In this document: positions 13,401-23,575 of the stretch, piece after piece | How the letters are laid out: each line of letters begins with the position of its first letter | Position numbering within the stretch: the stretch's first letter is position 1 | Notes under the pieces: model-generated | The model's input: only the letters and a program-made list of their open reading frames with translations | Databases searched by the model: none | What the model was told of the DNA's origin: nothing | Program-made: the position numbers and the translations under genes | Assembly: GCA_001695595.3 (NCBI GenBank) | Contig: MBPM02000032.1 | Location: 124,001-188,000, forward strand | Length of the DNA stretch: 64,000 nucleotides | DNA from: Plasmopara viticola | Lineage: Eukaryota > Oomycota > Peronosporomycetes > Peronosporales > Peronosporaceae | Direction of reading: 5' to 3'

Positions 13401-14556
13401 CCTTCTTTGCTAGCAGGCAAAGGAGCGTGTAAGCCGAAAGTAGCGTTGCTTTCAGCAATTCCAATATGTGCACTCAGAGCACATAAAACTCCGGTAAAAT
13501 TGTTTTACAAAGCGTTCAGCCTGTCGTCTTTGAAAGGGCGTGCGAATGTCATGCGCACGCAATCAAGGCCGTATTAGTGACATCCTCTTTTTTGTAAGCC
13601 AATTTCAGTGTGTAAAGCAATCACACTCGTTCTAGGCACCCCTACACAACATTATTCCGGCGACCGGGGTTTGGTGCTAAGCCTCGATGAATGTCCCTCC
13701 CCGCTGATTCTCAAGGTCGCAAAAAAAATTGTGTATGTGGTTTGGCTCAGCATAATGTCCAATATCAACACAACTGCAGCTCCCGTCACTGCAACTGATA
13801 CTCTTAAGGATCTCGTTGACGCTGCTTTTTCAACGATTCGATCTATCTAAGTCAATCGTTTCGCACAGATACGTTGTCGTTTCAGATGAGCTATATGTGC
13901 TCCGCAATGCCGAAGTCTTGTTGTAGACCGGCAAATAGAAGGCGTTGAAAAATGCTAGAAGCTATTCTACGCAACAATACTATATCATCTTCTTGCTGGA
14001 GCGCGTATTTACCTCTGGTGGAGCTTGCTTTGATAAAGCTAAGCACACGTTGACGGATCTGTCTTGACTTAATCCTTTAACTTCTATTCGCACAGCGTAT
14101 ACTCCAAAGCTAGCTAGTATCTACTATTTAATCTGCTCGGTGCAAGTGTGTTACTTTTGATAATGAGTTCGACGCTTGGATCTAGTAGGGAGATCAGCTT
14201 TACAATAATAAACCTGCTTTGATATTTATGACGTTGGCGTGCATGAACTGGCCTCAACCACACATTAATAATCAAGGTAGGACATGCGATGACGATGGAG
14301 AACATTGCGTTAAGAGGTCGGACTACAAAGGCGTGTTGAATGTGGAACTTAAAAGATGAACGACGGAGCGCACCTAAACATGGAAACGAGCGCACTCGCC
14401 TCGATATATACAAGTGACCCTGTATATCTACCTGAGCTTTTGTGACGCACAAAACGTTATATGAGCGAACGAGACATCAGTGGCAAAAAAGACTATGGTC
14501 ACGACTCTATCAATCCCTCTAATTATTGCGTATTTCAAAATCCCTAACTATTCTCC
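4411..14556. other. long gene-poor stretch between two ABCG paralogues
   Basis: About 10 kb of AT-rich sequence with no gene I recognise. The longest reading frames (9562-10053, 163 codons; 7944-8342 on the minus strand, 132 codons) show no motif, no signal peptide and unremarkable composition. A palindromic AT stretch of alternating TTTAAA occurs near 11692-11708. The region most likely consists of heavily decayed mobile elements. Confidence 0.5.
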
Positions 14557-16455
14557 TCAGCGGCGGCCAGTATGATATTTCCACAGAATAAACATGAAAA
14601 TGGCCTGGAACCCAACCACGTAAATCAATAAATACATCATGTTCCGCACCACATCGACCTTCTCCAAGCCATACTTGCTCAAAATCGCCTTCCCCGCTGG
14701 TGTCGTCGAGTCTTCAAACTGTTTAAACACAAACGACTCGAACGAGTGCGTATGGAACGCAAGGTAGTAGCCCCATTTCCAATAGCTCGGGATCGAAGCA
14801 CTGGGGACCATAAACCCCTCACACAGCATAAACATCCCAAAGACCCCGGCCCCGAGAGCAATCCCGACGATATAATGGGAGACGGCGGCCCCGATCACGT
14901 GCATCATGGACTCGGCCACGACCAGTGACAAGAAGAGATTCAGTAAAAAGTACTCGAACGCGTTCAAGCCCGCGAGGAACACGACAAGAGTCGCCGACAT
15001 GACGGCAATCAAAAAGATGCCGGGTAACGTGGCAAGAAAGTTCGCACAGACGTAGCTCACGACACTCAACGAGCTGTTGGCCCGTTCGCGCGTAAAGACG
15101 GCCCGCTGTTCGATAAAAAAGGGGAGGACAGCCACGGACATGAAGACAAGGAAGGCCTGGACGTAAAAGAGCATGGGGACCAAATCCTCTTCGGTCAAGT
15201 CGTGGTTCGTCTTCAAGTACATGGTCCCGACCATGAAACTAAGGCAAAAGTACATCAAGAGGCGAATCCAATAGATGCCGGGATTGCGGAGGTTGTTGAG
15301 GGTATTGCGGTACATGAGGACCCCGAATTGCCGCAAAGCGGACGACGGGCAGTACTCAATGTCGGGCAAATGAATCATCTGGACCCGGTCGTTCGCCAGT
15401 TGCTGGACCAACTGTCTCTTGACACCCCCCTGGGTGTACGCAAACACGAGTTTCGCCATGTCGACGTAATCGTCAAAGTCCGTATTGACTAGGTTCACGA
15501 AATACTCGGCCGGGTTCATGTACTTGGGGCAATCGTACCCGATCGCAGCAAAGTGCGGGATCATGCTCGTGCGTGCGCCACAGTACACGGTCTGGCCCAA
15601 GGACAGGACAATGACATTCGTAAACATGTCGTAGACCAGCGACGACGGCTGGTGGATCGTGCACAAAACGTTCTTGCCTTCGTCGCAGAGCTTGACAATG
15701 TACTTCATGACATTGTGCGCCGAGCTCGAGTCGAGCCCACTCGTGGGTTCATCGAGGATCAAAATGCTCGGGTTCGAGAGCAATTCAATCCCGATACTCA
15801 AGCGCCGTTTCTGGCCCCCCGACAGCCCTTTGCGAAAAATGTCCCCGACCAACGTGTTCTTGCACACACCGAGGCCCATGGCGTCAATCACTTCCGCGAC
15901 GCGCGAGTCAATGTCCGTCAGCACGATCGTGTTGGGGAGGCTCAAGCGGGCCGCCATTTTCATGGTCTCGAGCACGGTGAACGACCCCAAGAGCGAATCT
16001 TCTTGCGCCACGTAACTCGTGACGGCCCGGAACGTTCGCACGGAGCGAGTCGTCCCGTTCAACTCGATCGTGCCCGTGACGTGGCCCGAGCTAATTCGGT
16101 CGGCCAATAAATCCACGAGGGTCGTTTTCCCGGACCCGGACGGCCCGATAATCGCCGTCAGTTCTCCAGGAGCGCTCCGACCGCTCACTTTGTCGAGAAT
16201 CGTCTTGTTCCCGTGTGGATTCCGCGCCGTTTTCTTGCCCGGGACCACGTAGCTCAGATCGCTCCAACTGAGGACGCACGGGTTGTTAAAGTCGTCGTAA
16301 TTCAAGGCCACATGCCGACCGTTTGTACTCGTGGCAGTAGACGATTCCGACAATATTTTGGGACTCAAGTGCCCACTCTCACAATTCGAGCGCTCGAGCA
16401 TGGGCGACGCGTAGTCCGGGAAGTGGGTATACGCTACTGCGGAGGGCGTTGCCAT
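14557..16455 (-). CDS. ABCG-family half-transporter, intact
   Basis: This ABC half-transporter would dimerise in a membrane to export hydrophobic compounds; the substrate cannot be read from sequence. The longest frame begins at 16713, but I choose the ATG at 16455 (MATPSAV), giving 632 aa, because the preceding 86 residues have no counterpart in the paralogue and read like untranslated leader. Seen: Walker A GPSGSGKTT (104-112), LSGGQKRR (211-218), Walker B ILILDEP (231-237), the H-loop His at about 268, then an ABC2 membrane domain with about six hydrophobic segments, ending KYHTGRR. It is a close paralogue of the broken copy at 2607-4410, in the same orientation about 10 kb away. A decayed third copy starts on the other side in the opposite direction. 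Confidence 0.93.
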   Translation of the reverse strand: MATPSAVAYTHFPDYASPMLERSNCESGHLSPKILSESSTATSTNGRHVALNYDDFNNPCVLSWSDLSYVVPGKKTARNPHGNKTILDKVSGRSAPGELTAIIGPSGSGKTTLVDLLADRISSGHVTGTIELNGTTRSVRTFRAVTSYVAQEDSLLGSFTVLETMKMAARLSLPNTIVLTDIDSRVAEVIDAMGLGVCKNTLVGDIFRKGLSGGQKRRLSIGIELLSNPSILILDEPTSGLDSSSAHNVMKYIVKLCDEGKNVLCTIHQPSSLVYDMFTNVIVLSLGQTVYCGARTSMIPHFAAIGYDCPKYMNPAEYFVNLVNTDFDDYVDMAKLVFAYTQGGVKRQLVQQLANDRVQMIHLPDIEYCPSSALRQFGVLMYRNTLNNLRNPGIYWIRLLMYFCLSFMVGTMYLKTNHDLTEEDLVPMLFYVQAFLVFMSVAVLPFFIEQRAVFTRERANSSLSVVSYVCANFLATLPGIFLIAVMSATLVVFLAGLNAFEYFLLNLFLSLVVAESMMHVIGAAVSHYIVGIALGAGVFGMFMLCEGFMVPSASIPSYWKWGYYLAFHTHSFESFVFKQFEDSTTPAGKAILSKYGLEKVDVVRNMMYLLIYVVGFQAIFMFILWKYHTGRR

Positions 16456-17127
16456 CTTAAATATAAGCAATGGCGACTTGGAGAAAGGGGCGCTTGTCAA
16501 GCAGTGAAAAAATAGCAGTCTTGTGTATTTATAAGCCAAAGCCAGTACGCGAGCCGAAGACACAAATCGGTCGCGCGGTGCGTGGCGGCCTCTGCACTTT
16601 GAGTGTAAAGACGAGCGAGCGATGCTTTCCCAACCATTGCAAGCTGAAGCTCGTAGTGGAACCTTCTTACTGTTGAAATCTCTATTGCAAGGCCTGGCTT
16701 GGCCCTTTTCCACTTTGATTTGCTCGCTCGCCTTTTGCCAAGTACGATCGGAGACTTGGCAGGTACGGAACTAGAGTTTTTGGTCCTTGCGGCTCTTTTG
16801 CGCAGGCAGATGCACACTATTCACTTGACTTTGCTGTCAAGGGCCTTTGGCTTCAAAGGTCCGGCTTAAGTGTCGCGGATACATGGACGTAGTTGAAATA
16901 TTTGCCAATCATGTGATGTGCCAAATCTCGGGCGTAATGGCGACCGCACGCCACCGCGCGTCTCTGCACCTAGATTTTTTTATTTCTCACAAAGGCGTCA
17001 AGATGACGTCTTGGACTCGAGACGAGCGGGACTTACTGGCCATGGTTTCTGTGTGTGTTTAAGGAGTATTTGATTCTCGATAGTATCAGAGTTTACGAGT
17101 TCGAACGCTCTAGATATTCGTGCGTCC
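16456..17127. other. intergenic region upstream of the ABCG gene
   Basis: It holds the presumed promoter and leader of the minus-strand ABCG gene. A pyrimidine-rich stretch read on the minus strand around 16500-16516 (TTTTTTCACTGC) vaguely resembles an oomycete initiator, but not well enough to call. The short open frames here have no recognisable content. Confidence 0.3.
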
Positions 17128-17720
17128 TTGGCAATCAGCGTAAAGAGGCTCCGAGACTTTCAATCAGAATTCTTTGTGTGTCGCAAAGAGTGGGACGACC
17201 GAGCTGATCCACGACATTACCGATCGAGTTCGAAGGATTCTCTAGCATTCGACGTGCAGGCAGTCAATGGACTCCTGTACCGCACGCAACACACGGCACA
17301 ATCTTTCCAAGCCTCATTTCTACTGTTTACAAATTTTGTCTGAGCTTTATAGTGGATACGCACGACTCGACGGAAGACGATCTGTTACCTATGCTCTAGC
17401 CTTTCTCGCATTAATATCGGTAGCCGTGCTACCACTTTTCGTTGAAAAGCGCACATTGTAGTTTGTTGAGTGTAATAAGCTACGTGTGTACCAACGTATT
17501 AGCAACAGTGCCAGGTGCTTTCTGACTCGCGGTGATGTTGACGTCTCTAGTGGTTGTACTGGCGGGCTTGAATGTGTTCAAATATTTTCTACTGTGTCTT
17601 TGCCGTGGCTGAGTCGATGATGCACAGCCGTTCCTCTCTCTACATATATGTTGGATTTGGGGATGTTTATGGGATTATGGCGCCTGGGCATTCGATCTGA
17701 ACTTAGGCCACTCGCTCTAG
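17128..17720 (+). pseudogene. decayed 5'-truncated ABCG membrane-domain relic
   Basis: Read across frames, this segment matches the membrane half of the neighbouring ABCG gene in order. From about 17,320 it reads FCLSFIVDT then STEDDLLPML (paralogue: FCLSFMVGT, LTEEDLVPML). It continues with SVAVLPLFVEKRT (SVAVLPFFIEQRA) near 17,420, YVCTNVLATVPG (YVCANFLATLPG) near 17,490, and LVVVLAGLNVFKYFLL (LVVFLAGLNAFEYFLL) near 17,550. Matching becomes weak around 17,620-17,720. Stops and frameshifts interrupt it throughout, and no nucleotide-binding domain is present upstream, so it is a non-functional 5'-truncated copy. It lies opposite in orientation to the intact gene at 14557-16455, consistent with an inverted partial duplication. 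The left boundary is approximate. Confidence 0.8.
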
Positions 17721-19074
17721 TTCCTAGAAAGTGTAACGTATCTTACGTTATATGTGGTGCCATTCTCTCACTTGAGTTGCTAGGAAAGCTCAAGTAAATG
17801 CATTGTCTGCATTCGTACCACGGTAAGCTTTGACAGAAATTCAGTGATAATTTGGTTTCACGTTACGATGACCTCGGATAATATACACCACGCTAAACCG
17901 ACCCATCGGTTGGGCCCAAGGTAGAATCTGGATACAAAATACCACTTCCTCGCCCTCAAGGGGCTCTTATTGAGCGACTTGTTATCAAAGCGATTCGATA
18001 CGCGCGCGAGACTTGAAAAATGGTCGGACAGGATCTAAAGGTGCACTCAGCTCGTGCACAAAGAGACTTTATTTAATTGTATTTGCAAGATCGGTCTCTA
18101 TTCTTGAACAATAATATGAGCAAAACAAGACTTGTAGTCTTTCTTTTCGGGTATCAAAGAAGGCGTGCTCTTCCGCCAAGTCCTTTCCAAATATACTCGA
18201 TGACCCGTAGTCAAACTCAATCGTGTCAAACTTTGAACAATTTAATGATTTTAGTCTGATTTTGTGAAAGCTGTTAGAAAAATTGCTTGTTGACTATTGC
18301 GACCGATGTAAGCATAGCTGCGTAGTCTGACACTCTGCGCGAGCAGCTGGCAAGCTATAAAAGGGCGCCGACGGCCTTTTTGCCAGAGTACTTTTCGCCA
18401 GAAACTACGTTACTGCCAAGGCTACATCAGCATCCGACTCGTATTCACATACCATAGAAGTCGTTGTACACCGGGGCTGTTGTATGGTTTGTTTAGGAAA
18501 AGCATCCATCATATATTCAAAGCCAAGAGGAGTCGCAGACCACTTTCCAAGAGTTGGTCTTAGTTTTTTAATCAGTACGTAATGCTGGATTTGTGCTCTA
18601 GGTTGTTGATTTAACATCTAGATTTAAGAAGCTAAAAGCAGCTGTAGACATTGTGAGCGACCTATTTAAGTTGTTACACCACATTGTAGGGCCAGACTCA
18701 CTGTACTTGAATGGGCATTGGAACACGAGCCTAACTGATTGTCTCGCGTGCTGAATTGTGCTTCGAAAGCGAATAAGACTTTCAAGCGCAAGCCTATTTG
18801 ATATCTTAAGTGTCGAAACAACGCTTTCAGAGTAGCTAATGTCCACCACTTTCGTTTAGATAGCCTTTGAAGTGCAGACGCTTTACATCAGTGTGTGCTA
18901 ATCAAATTCTTCGTTTTACTCACTGTGATGCGTCGTCCACAACCACGGTCAAGCGTGTCGTGAAGAGTACTACAGGCTTGAACATAGCTTGTACACAGCA
19001 AACTTTTTTTGTCATGATCTGGTAAGCTTCGTTGGTCTTACTTTCATAAATCAAGATTTTAAACCTCCTCGACC
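17721..19074. other. gene-poor stretch
   Basis: I see no recognisable gene. A minus-strand frame at 18405-18617 contains ESDADVAL, which faintly recalls copia RNase H, but this is too weak to call. Confidence 0.35.
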
Positions 19075-19086
19075 AATGCATCTCAA
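19075..19086. repeat. target-site duplication of SINE copy 1 (left)
   Basis: AATGCATCTCAA, repeated perfectly at 19411-19422 on the other side of the element. Confidence 0.75.
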
Positions 19087-19410
19087 TGAAATGTAATGTA
19101 TTACGTTATCGCGTTGCCAAGTTATGCACGTGCTAGGCTCAGTCTGGCTACTCCACGGCATAGAGTGGTGTCCGCATACGTCGGGTCTCGTTCGGCGGGC
19201 AGTGCAGCCAGCACCGAGGTCGTGAGGGTCTTCCATTATTCTGCTTCGCTCTGCCTTGGTAAGAGCCCAGGTGGCGCCCGGTGCTGGAGACCGTCGCGTC
19301 GAGGGTGAGACTCGTTAGAGACCTGCAGATGCCCGAGAGCACCTGCCCGAAGCGCGCGAGCATTGAGCCCCCGCGCTTGGAAGGAGGGCGTCACCCCAAC
19401 CTTTTCCGTG
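19087..19410 (-). mobile_element. SINE-like dispersed repeat, copy 1
   Basis: A 324-bp unit that recurs nearly identically at 26778-27098 and, inverted, at 39896-40220. It is flanked by a perfect 12-bp direct repeat, AATGCATCTCAA, at 19075-19086 and 19411-19422, read as the target-site duplication. Taken on the minus strand, the unit starts with a GGTTGGGGTGACG head and ends in a short ACATT-type repeat tail next to the insertion site, as in non-LTR retroposons. No reverse transcriptase is encoded. Pol III box matches are poor, so the SINE label rests on length, tail and target-site duplications. A 71-codon frame inside is treated as chance. Confidence 0.75.
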
Positions 19411-19422
19411 AATGCATCTCAA
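19411..19422. repeat. target-site duplication of SINE copy 1 (right)
   Basis: The second copy of AATGCATCTCAA, directly following the head of the element. Confidence 0.75.
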
Positions 19423-19748
19423 ATTACACGGAATTTTTTATCTTGTTTTCGCAATGCTGCAAATTGTATAATAGAAATAACTTCAAATTTCGCCGATGGA
19501 TATTGAATGAGGTATTATGCCTTTTGTACCTATCATGGCCACACACCATTAAATACACGCACCCCGACACGTAACAAATTCGACCCACTGATCAGCTCAG
19601 TCTTTGTCTATACAAAGACCACAGCACATGATCTCTTAGCAATCCACAGATTGTCTGATGTTCTAAATAGATGCCACGACATTGTTGAGAAAAAAACGTT
19701 CCGTCACCTTATATGTGGTTTGTCGTACGCACGGCGCGAATCACAAAT

Positions 19749-19866
19749 CTTTGTCACTGTCGACACTTAGCTGTCCACCCCGTTGACGGAGCTTAAGGAA
19801 TCGGCACACGTAGAGGTAGTGGGGGTTAGTGTTGCTAGCAGCGAAGAATTAGTCACTGAAGTAAAT
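19749..19866 (+). pseudogene. decayed 3' fragment of the Cys-motif gene at 21027
   Basis: The nucleotides CTGTCGACACTKAGCT and a later stretch match the end of the gene at 21027-21698, with about 70 bp lost between them. In frame near 19798 the relic reads ESAHVEVVGVSVASS, against ESLNVDVSGISVASN in the intact gene. The Cys-pair segment itself is missing. It is a broken tandem duplicate about 1.3 kb upstream in the same orientation. Confidence 0.65.
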
Positions 19867-20581
19867 AGGTTGACAAACACCACTCACTTTTTGGTTTTAA
19901 AAGATACGATTTCTTTCAAAAAGATTGAAGGCGCGGCGCTGTATCAATTGATTATTTAGCTTTAAAAAGTCGAAGCACTAACTAATTAAGCTTTTTTGGC
20001 ATCTTGTTCGAAACGCAAAGGGCATAAGTGGCACCAAACAGTGACTGGTATCTCCAATTGCGCTAGACTGCAATGTGGAGACTTAAAGGTTGCCGCTATT
20101 GACCTATCAAGAACCTATCTCTCTATTTACTTTAAACCATATACGTTTGTAAAGATCCAGCTTGACAAATGAAATAAGGTAAGGTTCTTCTTGTCTTAGC
20201 GTCTAATGATCCACCACTTGGCCTGCGACGACAGTTGGCTTTGCTTCGTTACTAGTATCCAGAAGCCTAGTCGTCGCAGTGTTGCATGGTAGTCAATACA
20301 ACAGAAAGTCTGATAAATAAGTATAATTCATTACGAAGCAATGTTCGAAGCGCCGATTACTGTCACACGACTTCTATCGTCGTCTCGCAAAGAGAAATGT
20401 CGGAGTACTATTAAATTGTTAAAGTTGGGCATAAGATTACATTCAGATGTTTTTCGAGTGTTTTTTACAACAAAGTGACCGACTTCCGTAAGACGGGGTT
20501 CAGTGATTCGCTTCCAAAGGGATCAGACAACAATAAAAATTAGCGTCTCCCCAAACTCGCGCACAAAAAATTCAAACTAGT

Positions 20582-20938
20582 TTACGCAATGGAGCCGTTT
20601 ACTGCGACGCTTGTCACCGGCCACACAATTTTTTTTTGGCTACACTCCTCGCGCCTGTTTTGAATTTGGACGCGATCGTCGTTTATCTTGTTGAAGCACG
20701 TGTTTAGTTTCCACTCACCCATGTTTGATCCTTTGATTTTTAAATGCGAAACGACGATAATCACTTGAGTTGTCGGTCGTTCATCCAGCTTCAAGCGTAC
20801 CCGAATTAGCGGTTTTGGTACCGCGATCCACTTGCCTATCAAATTGACTTTCACTGGAAGATAAGTCAACGCATTGATGGTGCCAGCGGGCCAGAGGAAT
20901 ATAGCTGGTACAAGCGTCGACAAAACTAGAACTCTCAC
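20582..20938 (-). CDS. possible small secreted protein (118 aa)
   Basis: I do not recognise a family. The frame starts with a classic signal peptide: Met-Arg, a hydrophobic core VLVLSTLVPAIFLW, and a PAGTINA cleavage region near residue 23. The rest is a 95-residue hydrophilic domain with two Cys. At residues 46-54 it reads RVRLKLDER, loosely similar in position and composition to an RXLR-dEER translocation region, but it is not a canonical match. A possible donor GTGAGT followed by an AAAACAG acceptor about 65 nt later would change the C-terminus. It lies head to head with the gene at 21027, with only 88 bp between starts. A chance frame cannot be excluded. Confidence 0.35.
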   Translation of the reverse strand: MRVLVLSTLVPAIFLWPAGTINALTYLPVKVNLIGKWIAVPKPLIRVRLKLDERPTTQVIIVVSHLKIKGSNMGEWKLNTCFNKINDDRVQIQNRREECSQKKIVWPVTSVAVNGSIA

Positions 20939-21026
20939 TCCCTACCTTGCCGTCTCGTGGTATGAGACGCGGCTCAAGCAATTCGTCAGCGTTTACATTC
21001 AACGTAGAAGAATTTGATTTAAGGAT

Positions 21027-21698
21027 ATGAAAACGATTGCAACCCCACTGTCTAGCTTTGCCAAGTCCACTTGTCAATTCGATAAGAAGCGATCACTACA
21101 ACGTTCAAGTCAACATATGAACGTTGCACGCCTTGCAACCAATAAATCCTCGTTTTTGTCGTATTGGGCAACATGCAGAACCAAGAGGCACAGTGAAAAG
21201 CGCGATGAAAAGACTTCCTGTCCAAGCTTTGCATCCCGTATGATTCGTTTGGTGTTTAAGCGAAGACTCAGTCAGCGAGCCAAGTCATGGCCTGGGTGCG
21301 CGGAGGCAAACCCTGCATCAATCTTGACAGCCAACGACAGCCAATCCAGCGCCGCCATCGCAATGTCGAACGATGAGGCTTCATCGACTCTTTTCGATAC
21401 ACTACCCACATCTCCACACCCAGTGCGATGTCGTAAGCGCCTACTTGGTGACAATTACAGTGAAGCTTCATGGAGACAGCGACAGATCCACTGCGTCAAT
21501 TGTGAGTGTCTATTTTTCATGTCGCTGTCGACACTGAGCTCCGCTGCTGGTCAATACTGTTCCCTAGACTGCCAAACCAATTTTGAGTACCTGACTAAGT
21601 GTAGGGAATCGTTAAATGTAGACGTGTCGGGGATTAGTGTTGCCAGCAATGGACTATTTGATGAAACTACAGTGGATGGCGATGGCTTATGGTTTTAA
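21027..21698 (+). CDS. Cys-motif protein (223 aa), probably an oomycete-specific family
   Basis: The function is unknown. The N-terminal ~150 residues are basic and Ser-rich with no clear domain. A compact motif follows: C156-x2-C159-x-C161, then QYC178-SLDC182-QTNFEYL, which looks like a small metal-binding knuckle. The protein ends with an acidic GDGLWF tail. I recall short oomycete proteins of this kind with a CxxC...CSLDC pattern, but give no function. The start at 21027 is the first ATG of the frame; Met31 at 21117 is an alternative. A decayed relative of its C-terminus lies at 19749-19866, which supports a real, locally duplicated gene. Confidence 0.6.
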   Translation: MKTIATPLSSFAKSTCQFDKKRSLQRSSQHMNVARLATNKSSFLSYWATCRTKRHSEKRDEKTSCPSFASRMIRLVFKRRLSQRAKSWPGCAEANPASILTANDSQSSAAIAMSNDEASSTLFDTLPTSPHPVRCRKRLLGDNYSEASWRQRQIHCVNCECLFFMSLSTLSSAAGQYCSLDCQTNFEYLTKCRESLNVDVSGISVASNGLFDETTVDGDGLWF

Positions 21699-23356
21699 AG
21701 CAAAGCAACGTTCGATATTTTATGCGATAAAATGCAAGCACTTTGTCACGCATTCATTAGGTGCAATGCTTTTAGTTTATAGGCCTTAGTGATGTGACGA
21801 TGCTCCCCGCCTTTTCTAATCTAAAGAAAGTGTTAATCGTTTCTCAGCATTCTTCTGCTCACGCTGATTGGTAAACAGTTTGAACTTTTGGTTTGCCACC
21901 TTATGGTTGTTTGATTAAACGGACATTATGGTCAAAAATGACTAGCAACATGCATGTTTATCCTGCTCGGTAATCAGTATCATGTCGTGCTCGAAGTAGA
22001 CCTAGTCAAAGATGCAAAGCTTAGTCATTTTAATTAACATGGGATACTTTAAGCGTTCAAGCGTCTACCGTTGCTAGATATGATTCTACAAATGGGGCAC
22101 AGCTAGACTGGTTCAGTATTGCAACCGCATGAACTTTCAGCAACTTTTGACTTTGGAGTCTATTGTCAGGAATTTTGTGGAACTATTATTAAGTGTCATG
22201 CCCTACTTAATTCGAGATTGATATTTGTCGTTAATTGATTTGACTCAAATTTTTTAATCAACACTACATCATAATCTAAACGATTGTTGCTATCGGTTAG
22301 TTAGATTTATTTTTTTCCCGACTTGATTAATGACATTAATGGTCAAGTAACTTTTTCACAGCTGCTAAGGAGTTATCCTTTTAATTACATCGATTTACAA
22401 GTATGAATGACTGCCCATAGAAGTAAATGAACTTGATTTTGATAGAAAAAAAGAAAATACAGAAATCCTCAGCATAGAACTTATAGTATAGAGCTATTGC
22501 TAAACGCGGATTACTTGAGAAATAATGCCTTCGATTTGTTTGAGCAAAAAGAAAGTTTAGTAATGCTTAAAGCTTGCATTACACGAATTTTGTTCTACAA
22601 CCTGAAGATGTCGATGTGGGTGCGCGACCTGATACTTATTAGGACTAAAACAGACTTATGTTTCCATGACATCGTCTTCACTATTGTATGTGGTTCTAGA
22701 CCTTGGTATTCGCTTTGGCTACATGCAATCCATCTTAATCCGATAACAGCACACGATTTCGTTTCTTTTTTGCGAATTTGTACAGGGAGAGCATGTTGGA
22801 TCAACTTGTAATCGGTATGTCAAAGTTTGCTGAAATTAATGCAGTCGCAAAATTGACAAGTGACGACAACCCTTTTGTACCAAGCAATGATACGTGTGCA
22901 TTGTTGCTTGAGCTTTTTTGTGGTATCGTTTGCTCGGCTATTGTAATTTAAGTGACAAAGCTTTGCGCCTCTGTCTATATTGACCTTTGGAAAAACATTT
23001 TATATCCATGCTTCATTTCTTTTTGACAGATCAACTTTTCATTTTTAATTTGTATTAAAAATCAAGTAGTTCGTCAATACATATTTACGCTCGGCTTTAG
23101 TGGTGACATTAACCTTACTCAACCATGATGAAAGCATTGTAATTCTTGTTTTAATGTTTGTAATCTCGGGGATAAATGAACGGTTGAATAATGGAGCTTT
23201 ATGTACTTTAGTAGGAGCAATACGAAACTTGGTATCGTTGTAATGAATTTGAAGTTGATACAAATATAACAGCTTTAAAGCCCCTAAGAGCTTGACAGCT
23301 ATCAAAGGAGAAGCTAGCGGCGGTAGACTGCTAATTGTTCAAGCAAGGTCGCGAGA
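21699..23356. other. gene-poor stretch
   Basis: AT-rich. The longest frame (22497-22811) has no motif or signal peptide. Nothing else is recognised. Confidence 0.35.
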
Positions 23357-23575
23357 ATGTTTAACGAAATACAAGTTTTGATGAACTCTGGTGCGTCGAA
23401 AGGTTTCGTACGCCGGTCTATTCAGGCAGACTGGTTTTCCGAGGAGATAGAATTGGAGGTGAGTCTCTGTAAATCCCACTGGCTTATAGAAAGGTTCGAG
23501 GTGTTGTCAAGGCCTGACTTTGATCTTTTTGAATATCAATGGCACTGTGACATTTTTTCAACAGGGCTTTGGTGA
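23357..23575 (+). pseudogene. retropepsin-like relic, probably Ty3/gypsy
   Basis: The 72-codon frame reads VLMNSGASKGFVRRS followed by IELEVSLCKSHWLIERFEV, which follows the order of a retroviral-type aspartic protease (hydrophobic, D-S/T-G-A-S-x-x-F-V, later LEV-L...). The catalytic Asp is Asn here, so the enzyme would be inactive. No reverse transcriptase or LTR was found beside it. It is probably a small remnant of a gypsy polyprotein. Confidence 0.45.

Noticed and set aside
18405..18617. ESDADVAL, a possible copia RNase H trace.
   Set aside because: A single short block without the flanking motifs that support the relic at 44.9-45.3 kb.
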